Shown: positions 1 to 9,358, numbered from the stretch's first letter. The stretch: 64,000 nucleotides of DNA from Porphyromonas pasteri (GCF_014647755.1 NZ_BMPU01000006.1:1-64000); one strand, 5' to 3'. A program made the numbers and translations. Notes: a model not told the origin generated them from the sequence alone.

Positions 1-112
1 TTCATTTCCCTAAACGTTTGTTACTACACTTCTGTTTGTCAATATCAATTATCTCAAAGATCTCTTAAAGTCAAACTTCCCGCGTCGCCGCAAGGCTGTT
101 CGTTTCTTTTGC
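1..112 (-). other. Leader of a leftward transcript, possibly an rRNA operon leader
   Basis: This stretch would be transcribed from the two tandem promoters and holds no convincing gene. On the minus strand it includes the string GATCTTTGAGATAATTGA, reminiscent of the leader ahead of 16S rRNA in Bacteroidales. The 16S gene itself, if present, starts beyond the left edge. The rRNA assignment is inference. Confidence 0.4.
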
Positions 113-117
113 GAGTG

Positions 118-149
118 CAAAGGTAAAGCAAAGTTTTCACTCCACCAAA
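118..149 (-). promoter_or_regulatory. Minus-strand promoter, proximal of a tandem pair
   Basis: On the minus strand TTTG (146-149), a 20-nt spacer and TACCTTTG (118-125) again fit the Bacteroidales consensus in both boxes. It lies about 110 bp downstream of the first promoter. Two strong tandem promoters in a gene-free region are typical of Bacteroidales rRNA operons. Confidence 0.75.
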
Positions 150-226
150 TCTTGAGCGAAACTTTTTCGTTACCACTCTCGATCTAAACCCTGTCATTCG
201 CTGCTCGTCCGCCTGACTTGCGACTG

Positions 227-259
227 CAAAGATACAGCAATTTCCGCCGAATATCCAAA
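227..259 (-). promoter_or_regulatory. Minus-strand promoter, distal of a tandem pair
   Basis: Read on the minus strand there is a TTTG -33 element (256-259), a 21-nt spacer and a TATCTTTG -7 element (227-234). This matches the Bacteroidales primary-sigma consensus (TTTG, 19-21 nt, TAnnTTTG). It fires leftwards, away from pfkA, and so drives something beyond the left edge. Confidence 0.75.
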
Positions 260-407
260 TCCAAGTGCAAGATTCTGCGCACTTTCTCAAGAGGAGGATC
301 CTCTTCGCGCGCGTACATTATATATAGTAAGATGGAGGAAGTCACATCCCGAGGAGCATAAGTCTCGCTGATAAGGGGAGGGGACCTCTCACGAGAGGGG
401 TGATATC

Positions 408-792
408 AACCTATATAGATCGCTGGGCTAACCTATATTGAGACTGCAGGCGAGAGTCCTGTCCCTACTTATTATGCTAAGGCATCGCGCACTCAGCGCC
501 CCGATATACCTCTCCGAAGCGATACGCAAGCTCTTCGCCTTATCGCGCGTATTTCTCTTATCCAGCGGAGGAAAAAGTGTCCTTCTCGTGAAGAAAAAAG
601 CACCTTCACATAGTGGTTTTTCCGCATCTATGCACGTAGTCTTAAAGACCAGGCACGTCAATCCAAATATCCACGTACGTAGATTTATCGTCCACGCACG
701 TAGCCCAAACTTATCTGCCACTCGTCCACAACTTTTATCCTTACGCGGAGCAACAGTTTCATATTGGTCGCAGCACGAACCTATATAGATTC
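408..792 (+). repeat. Intergenic repeat element, copy 1 (faces pfkA)
   Basis: First of six copies in the window. It carries the shared core: TTCGCCTTATCGCG, CAGCGGAGGAAAAAGTGTCC, the palindrome GTCTTAAAGAC, CACGTACGTAG and CTCGTCCACAACTTTTATCC. Short arrays of the 12-bp near-palindrome ACCTATATAGGT lie at both ends (409-442 and 759-792) at a 20-22-bp period. The array end points at pfkA, and the pfkA -7 box lies between element and gene. Short open frames through it run in several frames and strands and are not called as genes. Confidence 0.85.
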
Positions 793-910
793 GCACCACC
801 CCACCATAGCGCTTGGATGAGGTCGCTTATATCAAGCTACATTTCAAGACGATACACTCACGCTCACCACAGGGAGGCATAAGGGTAGCATATCGGGGTG
901 AGAATTGCAG

Positions 911-919
911 TACCTTTGC
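911..919 (+). promoter_or_regulatory. Putative pfkA -7 box
   Basis: TACCTTTGC matches the TAnnTTTG -7 consensus about 48 bp before the pfkA start. No good TTTG is visible about 20 nt upstream, so this is a half-site call. Confidence 0.5.
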
Positions 920-966
920 TGGTAGAAGAATTGGTATAAGATTGCTTTGAAATAAGAACAGCAACT

Positions 967-1947
967 ATGGCTACAATCAAATGTATAGGGGTACTGACCT
1001 CTGGCGGTGATGCGCCCGGCATGAATGCCGCCATCCGCTCGGTCACCCGCACAGCTATCTACCACGGCATCCGCGTCAAGGGGATCTACCGCGGCTACAA
1101 GGGACTGATCACTGGAGAGATCGAAGACTTCGAGACACAGCACGTGAGCAACATCGTCCAGCGCGGGGGTACGATCCTCAAGACTGCACGCTGCCCAGAG
1201 TTCTGCACGCCCGAAGGTCGCGCCTTGGCCTATGAGACGATGCGTACCCACGGGATCGATGCCCTCGTCGTCATCGGTGGCGACGGGTCGCTCTCCGGTG
1301 CACGTGAGTTCGCCGAAGAGTTCGATATCCCCATCGTTGGGCTTCCTGGCACGATTGACAACGACCTCTACGGCACCGACCTCACGATCGGCTACGACAC
1401 GGCGCTGAACACCATCGTCTCCGCCGTGGACAAGATCCGCGACACCGCCTCCTCACATGATCGCCTCTTCTTCGTCGAAGTGATGGGGCGTGAAGCTGGC
1501 TTCCTTGCCCTCAACGGCGCTATCGCTTCGGGAGCAGAAGCTGCGATCATCCCCGAGTTTGCCTTCGAGAAAGACCAGCTCGCTGAGACGATCGAGAACG
1601 GCTTCCGCAAGACGAAGAATAGTAGCATCGTGCTCGTCTCCGAGAGCGAGAGCACGGGCGGGGCGATGAAGGTCGCCGAGCGCGTGGAGAAGGAGTACCC
1701 ACAGTTCGACGTGCGTGTCGTGATCCTTGGGCACATCCAGCGCGGGGGCTCACCCAGCGCACAAGACCGCATCATAGCCAGCCGCATGGGTGTCGCCGCC
1801 ATCGAAGCCCTCCTCGAGGGGCAGCGCAACGTGATGATCGGGATCGTCAATGATGCCCTCGTGTACGTGCCCTTCTCGAAGGCAATCAAGAAGAACAAGC
1901 CCATCGACACGGACCTCGTCGAGGCCCTGCGCATCCTCTCGATCTAA
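967..1947 (+). CDS. pfkA: ATP-dependent 6-phosphofructokinase
   Basis: Phosphorylates fructose 6-phosphate to fructose 1,6-bisphosphate, the committed step of glycolysis, in the cytoplasm. The 326-aa protein has the family length and signatures: [10 protein letters not shown] near residue 11 (nucleotide loop), GGDGS at 104-108 and PGTIDND at 127-133 with the catalytic aspartate, followed by IGYDTALNT. In PFKs, glycine after GGD at this site marks ATP use, whereas PPi-dependent enzymes usually have GGDD. The gene stands alone, faces rpoN convergently across a strong hairpin, and has repeat copy 1 upstream. The start follows directly from the N-terminal motif. Confidence 0.95.
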   Translation: MATIKCIGVLTSGGDAPGMNAAIRSVTRTAIYHGIRVKGIYRGYKGLITGEIEDFETQHVSNIVQRGGTILKTARCPEFCTPEGRALAYETMRTHGIDALVVIGGDGSLSGAREFAEEFDIPIVGLPGTIDNDLYGTDLTIGYDTALNTIVSAVDKIRDTASSHDRLFFVEVMGREAGFLALNGAIASGAEAAIIPEFAFEKDQLAETIENGFRKTKNSSIVLVSESESTGGAMKVAERVEKEYPQFDVRVVILGHIQRGGSPSAQDRIIASRMGVAAIEALLEGQRNVMIGIVNDALVYVPFSKAIKKNKPIDTDLVEALRILSI

Positions 1948-1998
1948 GGGAAGGCCTCCCCTACCCTCGCACGCTTCACCGAAGAAGCGGGAGAAACA

Positions 1999-2049
1999 AA
2001 AGCACGAGCGGTCGCAAAGCAATAGATGCTTTGCGACCGCTCGTGCTTT
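1999..2049. terminator. Bidirectional terminator between pfkA and rpoN
   Basis: A perfect 22-bp inverted repeat (1999-2020 and 2028-2049) with a 7-nt loop and A/T ends lies between two convergent genes. Confidence 0.9.
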
Positions 2050-2073
2050 ATGCGTAATGGGAGGGTGCGGGAC

Positions 2074-3528
2074 TTACAGCTCGCGACGCAGACGCGCCAC
2101 GGGGAGACGGAGCTGCTCACGGTACTTCGCCACGGTACGACGGGCGATAGGATAGCCCCGGGCAGCAAGGAGCTGGGTGAGCTGCTCATCGGAGAGTGGC
2201 TGACGCTTGTCCTCACCTGCGATGAGTTCGGCAAGGGCTTCGCGGACCTCACGGGTGGAGACGCTCTCACCTTCGTCATTCAGGATGCCTTCGCCGAAGA
2301 AGAACTTCAGCATATAGACTCCGTAGTCGGTCTGCACGGACTTGCTATTGCTCACACGTGAGATCGTACTGATATCGAGGCCTGTAGCCTCGGCGATATC
2401 TTTGAGGATCATCGGACGCAGGGCCGACACCTCTCCCGTGAGGAAGAAGGCACGCTGGTGCTCGACGATGGCGGTCATCGTCTTGCGCAGGGTCTCCTCA
2501 CGCTGATGAATGGCATCAATGAACCAGCGGGCCTGCTCGACCTTGTGACGCAGGAAGGTCATCGCCTCACGGCTCTGACGCGAGCCATCACGCTGATCCT
2601 TGTGCTGCTCGAGCAGGGCAAGGTAGGTGGGACTTAGGCGCAAGGGGGGCAGATCTCGCTCACCGACAAGCGAAATCAAGAGCTCGCCATCACGCTCAGT
2701 GACGATGAAGTCGGGGGTGATGTGCATAAAGCGCCCTTCGCTATCATCGCCGTAGCCACCAGCTGGCTTGGGGCTGAGGTGCGAGATGAAGGCGTAGAGC
2801 TCGGAGAGGCGCTCCTCGCTCACACCGAGTGCCGCACATAGGCGGTCGAAGCGCTTATTGACGAAGTCGTCGTAGTGATGCTCGATCATACGCTGCGCCT
2901 CACGGTGCAGGGGGTCAGCTGGCAGGCGCTCGATCTGCAAGAGGAGTGACTCTCTGAGGTCGCGTGCACCGATACCAGCGGGATCCAGCGTCTTCACCAG
3001 ACGGATGAGTTCGGCGATCTCTTCGGGCGTGACGGAGAGGCCTGCCTTGAAGAGCAGATCATCCTCGATCTCCTCGACAGAGCGTGTCAGATAGCCGTCG
3101 TCGTCAATATTCCCGATGATGTAGCGTGCGATCTCGCGGCGCGTCCCCTCCAGCGGAGTGACGAGCGCAAGCTGCTCCATCAGATACTCATCAAGCGAAG
3201 GGGCACCAGCTGCGAAGGGGATCTCTTCGCGGACCGACTGGCGCTCTTGTAGCTCACGGAGCTTGTAGTCGGGGATATCATCCTCGGTAGCGTATTCTCC
3301 GAGCTCCCAGTCTTGGTCGTCGCTATCGGAGGACGTCGGCTCTTCGTCGGAGCCATCTTGCTGGGGCACATCGTCGTTCTCTTCGAGTGCGGGGTTCTCC
3401 TCCAGTTCACGCTCGATACGTGCCTCCAGCTCCAGCCCTGTGAGCTCCAGCATCTTGATGGCTTGGATCTGTGCGGGCGTGAGCGAAAGCGATTGGTCGA
3501 GCTTCTGCTGCTGAGTGAGCTTATTCAT
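2074..3528 (-). CDS. rpoN: RNA polymerase sigma-54 factor
   Basis: Alternative sigma factor that binds -24/-12 promoters and needs an AAA+ activator to open them. The 484-aa protein has the glutamine- and leucine-rich region I at the N-terminus (QQQKLDQSLSLTPAQIQAIKM), an acidic region II near residues 50-85, the core-binding domain, and the RpoN box ARRTVAKYRE near 462-471 that contacts the -24 element. It is the last gene of a minus-strand run ansA, MBL hydrolase, cobalamin adenosyltransferase, rpoN, with a 50-bp gap to its upstream neighbour. A candidate partner activator lies at 30773-32080. Confidence 0.95.
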   Translation of the reverse strand: MNKLTQQQKLDQSLSLTPAQIQAIKMLELTGLELEARIERELEENPALEENDDVPQQDGSDEEPTSSDSDDQDWELGEYATEDDIPDYKLRELQERQSVREEIPFAAGAPSLDEYLMEQLALVTPLEGTRREIARYIIGNIDDDGYLTRSVEEIEDDLLFKAGLSVTPEEIAELIRLVKTLDPAGIGARDLRESLLLQIERLPADPLHREAQRMIEHHYDDFVNKRFDRLCAALGVSEERLSELYAFISHLSPKPAGGYGDDSEGRFMHITPDFIVTERDGELLISLVGERDLPPLRLSPTYLALLEQHKDQRDGSRQSREAMTFLRHKVEQARWFIDAIHQREETLRKTMTAIVEHQRAFFLTGEVSALRPMILKDIAEATGLDISTISRVSNSKSVQTDYGVYMLKFFFGEGILNDEGESVSTREVREALAELIAGEDKRQPLSDEQLTQLLAARGYPIARRTVAKYREQLRLPVARLRREL

Positions 3529-3578
3529 CGGAGGTCGGGAGCGAAGAGGATGAGAGAAAAGGCAGGTAGAGATACGGG

Positions 3579-4154
3579 CTACAGGTCTTCGTGGTCGTAA
3601 GTCCAGACGATCTCCTCACCATTGATGCGGAAGACCTCCTTACGTGCCAGGGCGAAGAAGTAGTCACTCAGGCGATTGACGAAGCGCAGGACATTCACAT
3701 CCAGCGGCGTCTCGCTATTGAGACGGTAGATGATGCGCTCGGCACGACGGCAGACGGTACGGCAGACGTGCGCAGCGGCCGTGATCGCTCCACCCGAGGG
3801 GAGGATGAAGGCCTTGATAGGTGGCACCATATCGTCAAGGCGGTCGATCTCACGCTCGACACGTGCCACGGCGCTCTCAGTGACGGAGGTCACGGTGTGC
3901 ACATCGTCCTGCGTGGTGTCAGTAGCGAGGTAGCCACCGACGGAGAAGAGCTTGTGCTGTAGCCAGAAGAGGAACTTCTTATCCTCCTCCTCGAGCTCGT
4001 GTGCCAGCAACACGCCGACGAACGAATTCAGCTCATCGATCGTGCCATAGCTCTCCAGACGGATGTCGTACTTGGGCACGCGCTGCCCACCGACCAGGGA
4101 GGTGCGGCCCTTGTCGCCGCCCTTGGTATATAGCTTATACTTCTCTGTATCCAT
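3579..4154 (-). CDS. Cob(I)alamin adenosyltransferase, PduO type
   Basis: Transfers the adenosyl group of ATP to reduced cobalamin, giving adenosylcobalamin for B12-dependent mutases. The 191-aa protein has the ATP-binding N-terminal signature TKGGDKGRTSL (10-20), YGTIDELNS, and the arginine/glutamate helix VCRTVCRRAERI near residues 130-140 that characterises PduO-type enzymes. It lies 52 bp after the MBL hydrolase and 50 bp before rpoN, so it is probably co-transcribed with them. A cobC-like alpha-ribazole phosphatase at 60141 is the only other B12-linked gene seen, which suggests salvage. Confidence 0.92.
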   Translation of the reverse strand: MDTEKYKLYTKGGDKGRTSLVGGQRVPKYDIRLESYGTIDELNSFVGVLLAHELEEEDKKFLFWLQHKLFSVGGYLATDTTQDDVHTVTSVTESAVARVEREIDRLDDMVPPIKAFILPSGGAITAAAHVCRTVCRRAERIIYRLNSETPLDVNVLRFVNRLSDYFFALARKEVFRINGEEIVWTYDHEDL

Positions 4155-4206
4155 AGTGATAGGGGTAAGGCGGGGGTGATGTACCCGCTCTGTAGAGGTA
4201 ACAGCG

Positions 4207-5016
4207 CTAAGGCTCTAAAAGATACATCGGCGAAGCAGTCGTGCGCTTCAGTGCCGTGAGCGAGAGGTCCTTGCCCACGCGAATGCCCTCGGCGAAGAGG
4301 CGCTGCTCGACGGTCTTCCAGCAGAGATCGGGGTGGTTGTTGTCCTTACTCAGGTGGCACAGCCAGACGTTCTTCATACCCGTGTGATAGACACGAGCGA
4401 GGAGTTCGGCCGCCTCATCATTGGAGAGGTGCCCCTGCGGCGAGGCGACACGCCCCTTGAGGAACTCAGGATAGCTCCCACTGCGTAGCATCTCGGGGTC
4501 GTAGTTCGCCTCGAGTACCACGTGGTCTGCACGGCCGATATAGTCGGCGATATCGTCAGTGACGTGGCCGACGTCGGTAGCGAGCGTGAAGCGGAAGTCG
4601 CCCTTCGTGATGTGGTAGCCCACGTTCTCCGCGCTGTCATGCGGCACGGGGAAGGGCTCGATAGTGAAGCCTGCTACGGTGAAGGGTTCGTAGATCTTGA
4701 TCTCACGGCGCGAGGGGCCGATAGGGTCCTGCACGAAGCGGCTATTGGCTATGCTGTCGTGCACCAGCCGCGTGGCATAGACGGGCAGGTGATAGACGCC
4801 CCCGATGACCCCGACGGTACGGATATGGTCGGCGTGGTCATGCGTGACGATGACCCCGTGGATGGCTCCGCCGTCGAGGGGGATGCCTTCAGCCTTGAGG
4901 GTCTTGGTGATAGTGCGGATAGGGATCCCCGCATCGATGAGGAAGCCCCCCGCTTCGTCTCCTATGTAGTAGCAGTTCCCACTGCTCCCACTGGAGAGGC
5001 ACATAAATCTTATCAT
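4207..5016 (-). CDS. MBL-fold metallohydrolase, YycJ/WalJ-like
   Basis: Metallo-beta-lactamase-fold hydrolase of the YycJ group, in which some members are DNA exonucleases; the substrate here cannot be told from sequence. The 269-aa protein begins with the typical CLSSGSSGNCYYI strand and carries the metal motif HDHADH at 59-64, with later histidines (PHDS, CHLS) and TDVGH as further ligands. No signal peptide is visible, so it should be cytoplasmic. The gap to ansA upstream is only 31 bp, which indicates one transcript. Confidence 0.85.
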   Translation of the reverse strand: MIRFMCLSSGSSGNCYYIGDEAGGFLIDAGIPIRTITKTLKAEGIPLDGGAIHGVIVTHDHADHIRTVGVIGGVYHLPVYATRLVHDSIANSRFVQDPIGPSRREIKIYEPFTVAGFTIEPFPVPHDSAENVGYHITKGDFRFTLATDVGHVTDDIADYIGRADHVVLEANYDPEMLRSGSYPEFLKGRVASPQGHLSNDEAAELLARVYHTGMKNVWLCHLSKDNNHPDLCWKTVEQRLFAEGIRVGKDLSLTALKRTTASPMYLLEP

Positions 5017-5047
5017 TCGTGGATCTGGGTGTAGATACGTGTCGCCT

Positions 5048-6133
5048 CTATCGGCGATAGATGGAGATCTCGCGGGAGAAGCCCTCCATCTCCTGATCGA
5101 GGCTCATCTCTCCGCGCAGAGGGATGGCCATCAAGCGGCTGACCTCCTCGCTGCTGAAGCCCTGACCGAGGAGGTACATCAGCTTCGTCAGTGCGGCCTC
5201 GGTCGTGGCATCACGCCCGCTGACCAGCCCGATCTTCTCGAGGAGGACGCCCGTCTCGTAGCGCGTCATATCGACGTAGCCCGTGACGCACTGCGTGACA
5301 TTCACGATGACGACACCGCGCGCCACAGCGGCACGGAGCGCATCGAGGAACCAAGGCATCATCGGCGCATTGCCACTGCCGAAGGTCTCCATCACCACCC
5401 CGCGCAGCGAAGGCACGGAGAGGACGGCTTCGACGACCTCGCGTGTGATACCAGGGAAGAGCTTCAAGACCGCCACATGAGGGTCGAAGTACGGGCGCAC
5501 CGAAAGCGTACGCCCCACATGAGCGTTTGCGATGACGGCGTCGTGGTAGCGGATCTCGATACCGGCATAAGCCAGATGGGGATAGTTGTACGACTCGAAG
5601 GCGCTGAACTGATCGGCGCTGATCTTGCTCGTGCGGTTGCCACGCATCAGATAGTTCTCGAAGAAGAGCGATACCTCAGGCACACGTGGGCGGCCTGCTT
5701 CGTCACGCGCTGCAGCGATCTCGATAGCCGTGATGAGGTTCTCCTTCCCGTCCGTACGGAGCTTCCCCACGGGGAGCTGTGAGCCAGTGAAGACGATAGG
5801 CTTAGCGAGCCCCTCGAAGACGAAGCTCAGTGCCGAGGCGGTATAAGCCATCGTATCGGTGCCGTGGAGGATGACGAAGCCGTCGTACTTATCGTAGTTC
5901 TCCTCGATGACACGAGCCAGCTGCACCCAGTGCTCGGTAGTGATAGCCGAGGAGTCCAGCGGTGGCTGAAACTCCACGCTGGAGATATCGCAGCCCAAGA
6001 GGCGCAGCTCGGGGACGTTGTCCTGCAGGTAATTAAAGTCAAGGGGTTCGAGAGCACCCGTCTCAGGGTTCTCAAGCATCCCGATCGTCCCTCCGGTGTA
6101 GACCAAGAGGATAGATGCGCGTGGTGCAACCAT
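5048..6133 (-). CDS. ansA: Type I (cytoplasmic) L-asparaginase
   Basis: Hydrolyses L-asparagine to aspartate and ammonia. With the start at 6133 the protein has 361 aa. It shows the first catalytic threonine in YTGGTIGM (12-19) and the second in HGTDTMAYT (90-98). The reading frame stays open upstream to 6184, but homologues begin just before the SILLVYTGG strand, so the ATG at 6131-6133 is preferred. It heads a likely operon with the MBL hydrolase, cobalamin adenosyltransferase and rpoN. Repeat copy 2 lies upstream. Aspartate produced here could be used by the aspartase encoded at 32770. Confidence 0.92.
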   Translation of the reverse strand: MVAPRASILLVYTGGTIGMLENPETGALEPLDFNYLQDNVPELRLLGCDISSVEFQPPLDSSAITTEHWVQLARVIEENYDKYDGFVILHGTDTMAYTASALSFVFEGLAKPIVFTGSQLPVGKLRTDGKENLITAIEIAAARDEAGRPRVPEVSLFFENYLMRGNRTSKISADQFSAFESYNYPHLAYAGIEIRYHDAVIANAHVGRTLSVRPYFDPHVAVLKLFPGITREVVEAVLSVPSLRGVVMETFGSGNAPMMPWFLDALRAAVARGVVIVNVTQCVTGYVDMTRYETGVLLEKIGLVSGRDATTEAALTKLMYLLGQGFSSEEVSRLMAIPLRGEMSLDQEMEGFSREISIYRR

Positions 6134-6216
6134 GTTGTAGTGTAGTTGTAAGCACATTAGCGGGGCGAAGCAAAGCCTTTTCAAGCCCCGTCGCCCCTAT
6201 GTTTATTCTCTACAGA

Positions 6217-6224
6217 CAAAGATA
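6217..6224 (-). promoter_or_regulatory. Putative -7 box for the ansA operon
   Basis: TATCTTTG on the minus strand, about 85 bp before the ansA start and between the gene and repeat copy 2. No convincing -33 element is seen. Confidence 0.5.
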
Positions 6225-6305
6225 ACAATAATATACCGCCATTCGGCTTCTTAGCGGGGCTCTTCTTTGGGCTCGCAGGGGAGCGGAATATAGGATGGTG
6301 AAGAA

Positions 6306-6702
6306 AGCTATATAGCTTTGTGATCGATTCCTATATAGCTTTGTGAAGTGACCTCTATTAGGTTGTTGCTCCGTGTAGGGATAAAAGTTGTGGACGAGTG
6401 GCTGATAAGCTTGATCTACGTACGTGGATCTAATATCTACGTACGTGGATATTAGGACTGACGTGCCTGGTCTTTAAGACTACGTGCATAGACAGAGGAA
6501 AGCCACTACGTGAAGGCGCTTTTTTCTTCACGAGAAGGACACTTTTTCCTCCGCTGGATAAGAGGAATACGCGCGATAAGGCGAAGGGCTTGTGTATCAC
6601 TTCGGAGAGGCGTATCGGGGAGCCGGGCGTGCAATACCACTCTAAATAGAGGGCAGGACTCGCGGCAACAGTCTCCGATGACGAGCCAATAGGAATAGGC
6701 CA
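6306..6702 (-). repeat. Intergenic repeat element, copy 2 (faces ansA)
   Basis: Same core as copy 1 on the opposite strand. The 12-bp palindrome units (AGCTATATAGCT, CCTATATAGCT, ACCTCTATTAGGT) begin at 6306 with 22-23-bp spacing. The array end points leftwards to ansA. The other end abuts the terminator of the TonB receptor gene. Confidence 0.85.
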
Positions 6703-6711
6703 GATACAGCA

Positions 6712-6751
6712 TCCCCCGCTATGCACCCTACACGAGGGGCATAGCGGGGGA
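6712..6751. terminator. Hairpin after the TonB receptor gene
   Basis: A 13-bp inverted repeat (TCCCCCGCTATGC and its complement, 6712-6724 and 6739-6751) lies just past the stop of the receptor gene. There is no T-tract, so the call is moderate. Confidence 0.55.
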
Positions 6752-6776
6752 CGGGGAGAGGAAGTGACAAGCAGCC

Positions 6777-9302
6777 TTAGAAGCGGTAAGTCGCTGAGAG
6801 GCTTAAGTTGCGTGGAGAGCCAGGGAAGGAGCGCAGACGGTCGTAGCCCGAGACGTAGTAGCGCTTATCCAGCAGGTTATTTGCGTTCAGCTGGAGCTGT
6901 ACATCGCGCACCTTATAGTAGAGAGCTGCATCGAGGAGGACATAGCCAGGATAGGTGACTACATTGGCACGGCGGCCGACCTGCCCGAGGCGCTCACTCA
7001 CACCATGCACACCGAAGCCGATACCAAGGCCTTCAAGTGCACCTTGAGGGATGACGAACTTCGTCCAGACGTTTGCCGAATGACGGGGCGTACCAGGACG
7101 CTGCAGGTTGAGGTCCTTCGTCCCATCAGCGGCCTTAGTGATCTCAGCGACATTGTAGCTGTAGCTGGCCATCACGCTCCAGTAGGGCAGGATCTTCCCA
7201 GTGACATCAAGCTCTACGCCTCGCGAGAGTTCTTCGCCGATGGGCACCATACGGTTGGGCTCACCCGTGATCCCCGCATTGTAGAGCGTATTGCGCTGGC
7301 GGAGGCTGAAGAGGCTGAGCGTCGCCGTGAGGCGGCTATTGAGGTAGTCGCCCTTCGCTCCGATCTCCCACAGCTCACTCTGGACGGGGTCAAAAGGACC
7401 ACCCGAAGTGGGATCACTCTGTACAGAGACGGCCTGCGGCTCGAAGCCTCGTATCCATGTAGCGTAGACATTGGTAGAGGGCGTGATACCATAGACCAAG
7501 CCTACACGTGGAGTGAAGGCATGCTGGTGCGTGCGGGTCTTCACGCCCTTAGCATCCTGCACGACGTCGGTGAACCACTCTATGCGAGCACCGAGGAGGA
7601 GCTGCAGACGCTGCCATGAGAGCTGCTCCTGCAGATAGATCCCATTGGTGTACTGATCTGAGGGGCGTACGGCCTTCGACTCGTAGATGTACTTCGTGAC
7701 GTCTTGATACTGATTGCCGACGGTGGAGTTGAGGTCGAAGGCAGGGACGTTCGTACGTGGGTTGCCGTCCTTATCCAGGAGGTACTTAGCGATATCCGCC
7801 TTCTTGAAGGTCTTCGCCGTACCACCGTTAGCTAAGAGGTAGCCGCCTGCCTCGATGTAGGACGAGCCTGGAGCCAGCTGCGTATTGAAGTGGTCATAGC
7901 CCAGGAGGAGCTTGTGCTGGACGGCTCCCGTAGCGACATTCCACGTCAAGTAGTTATTGAAGGCGTGATTGCGGAAGTTGCGGAAGCGCTTCGTGACACG
8001 CATCAGGACGAGGGCGGGGTCATCCGTGCCGTCCGCCTTTTTGACGAAGGCATTATCCTGCGAGTGCTCCATCATATCCTCACTATAGGAGGAGTAGAGG
8101 TAGGTGCTATTGAAGAGGAGCCCCTCGGCGATCTGATGCGAGAGAGCGAAGGTCAGGTTCAGCGTCTGCTCACGCAGATAGTCATTGGCTGCCGACTGCG
8201 TAGAAGAGATAGGGCGGGAGAAGAGATCCCCATCGCCAAAAATCGCGACACCACGGTCGAGCTTCCCCGCACTGCTGGTGTACACCAGGTCTACATTGAG
8301 GCGAGTACGATCTGAGGGCAGGTAGGTGATCGAGGGGGCTACGATCTGTGTCGTGAGCTTCTGCAGATCACGGAAGGTATCCGAATTCTCATAGCCGAGA
8401 TTGAGGCGGTAGAGGAGTGTCTTGCGCTCATTGAGCGGGCCCGTGAAGTCGGCATAGGCGCGACTTGTATTGAAGCTCCCAGCCGTCAGCGATACCGAGC
8501 GACGGGCTATATTGAGGGGCTTCTTCGTCACACGATTGATGACACCACCTGGGGCAGCATTCCCGAAGAGGGCGGAGGCAGGGCCCTTGATAACCTCAAC
8601 GCGCTCGATATTCGCCAGCGACGACTGGCGCCAGAGACTGGTCTGTGCGCGCATACCATTGAGGAGGTTGCCCGAATTGCGGTTCCCCGTAGCACGGAAG
8701 CCACGGATCGAGAAGTCATTGTAGAAGGAGTATTGGTTGATGCCGCTGATGTTCTTCACCACCTCGTTGACGGTGATGGCACCTTGGTCCAAGACAAGCT
8801 CCTTCGTGACGTAGCCAATGGACTGCGGGACGTCTCGCAGGAGCGTCGCTGTCTTGGTCCCAGCGAAAGAGAGCGCATTGCGATACGACTGCTCACGGCG
8901 ACCGATGACGTCGACGGTAGGCAGTGCTTGCTCGCGCTCATCGAGGATGAAGTGTAGCTCTTCACCCGTCGTCCCAGCCTCTCCGAGGGAAAGGAAGCGG
9001 CGCTGTGTGATATAGCCCATCGCCTGGATGATGATCGGTTGGCGACCCGCAGGTAGGCCATCGAGGGCGAAGCGTCCCTCCTTATCGGCATGAGCAGTAA
9101 GGCGAAGCAGTGGATCCCCTACGGCGATGACCGCTCCTTCGACAGGAGCGCCATGGGAGTCGGTGACACGACCACGGAGCTGTGCTGCAGTAGGCGTCGC
9201 AGCCTTAGTAGAGAGGGTATCTGGGGTAGCTACGGGCAATAGCGTCTCGCCTCGAGCTGCAGTGCTCCACACGAGCAGCCCCAGGAGTATACATTTCTTC
9301 AT
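6777..9302 (-). CDS. TonB-dependent siderophore-type outer membrane receptor
   Basis: Outer membrane receptor that takes up a ligand with energy from TonB. The sequence resembles the ferric-siderophore (FhuA/FpvA-like) class, but the ligand is unknown. With the start at 9302 it has 841 aa: signal peptide MKKCILLGLLVWSTAARG, a carboxypeptidase-regulatory-like domain (about 40-120), a plug with LRDVPQSIGYVTKEL and the motif VEVIKGPASALFG, then a beta-barrel ending in the aromatic TYRF. The frame is open to 9455 but the signal peptide fixes the start at 9302. A TACCTTTG -7 box lies at 9351-9358. It appears monocistronic, between hairpins at 6712 and 9458. Confidence 0.9.
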   Translation of the reverse strand: MKKCILLGLLVWSTAARGETLLPVATPDTLSTKAATPTAAQLRGRVTDSHGAPVEGAVIAVGDPLLRLTAHADKEGRFALDGLPAGRQPIIIQAMGYITQRRFLSLGEAGTTGEELHFILDEREQALPTVDVIGRREQSYRNALSFAGTKTATLLRDVPQSIGYVTKELVLDQGAITVNEVVKNISGINQYSFYNDFSIRGFRATGNRNSGNLLNGMRAQTSLWRQSSLANIERVEVIKGPASALFGNAAPGGVINRVTKKPLNIARRSVSLTAGSFNTSRAYADFTGPLNERKTLLYRLNLGYENSDTFRDLQKLTTQIVAPSITYLPSDRTRLNVDLVYTSSAGKLDRGVAIFGDGDLFSRPISSTQSAANDYLREQTLNLTFALSHQIAEGLLFNSTYLYSSYSEDMMEHSQDNAFVKKADGTDDPALVLMRVTKRFRNFRNHAFNNYLTWNVATGAVQHKLLLGYDHFNTQLAPGSSYIEAGGYLLANGGTAKTFKKADIAKYLLDKDGNPRTNVPAFDLNSTVGNQYQDVTKYIYESKAVRPSDQYTNGIYLQEQLSWQRLQLLLGARIEWFTDVVQDAKGVKTRTHQHAFTPRVGLVYGITPSTNVYATWIRGFEPQAVSVQSDPTSGGPFDPVQSELWEIGAKGDYLNSRLTATLSLFSLRQRNTLYNAGITGEPNRMVPIGEELSRGVELDVTGKILPYWSVMASYSYNVAEITKAADGTKDLNLQRPGTPRHSANVWTKFVIPQGALEGLGIGFGVHGVSERLGQVGRRANVVTYPGYVLLDAALYYKVRDVQLQLNANNLLDKRYYVSGYDRLRSFPGSPRNLSLSATYRF

Positions 9303-9350
9303 TGACGGATATACAATTGGTGAAATTAGGGAACGGATGTAAATGCCATA

Positions 9351-9358
9351 CAAAGGTA
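9351..9358 (-). promoter_or_regulatory. Putative -7 box of the TonB receptor gene
   Basis: TACCTTTG on the minus strand, about 50 bp before the start codon. The -33 element is weak. Confidence 0.5.

Noticed and set aside
428-799. Open frames on both strands through repeat copy 1, and similar frames in the other copies, as genes
   Set aside because: They lie wholly inside the multi-copy intergenic repeat, occur in competing frames and strands, share no start codon, and differ by many non-synonymous changes. The conserved frame is reported as a finding, not as a gene.
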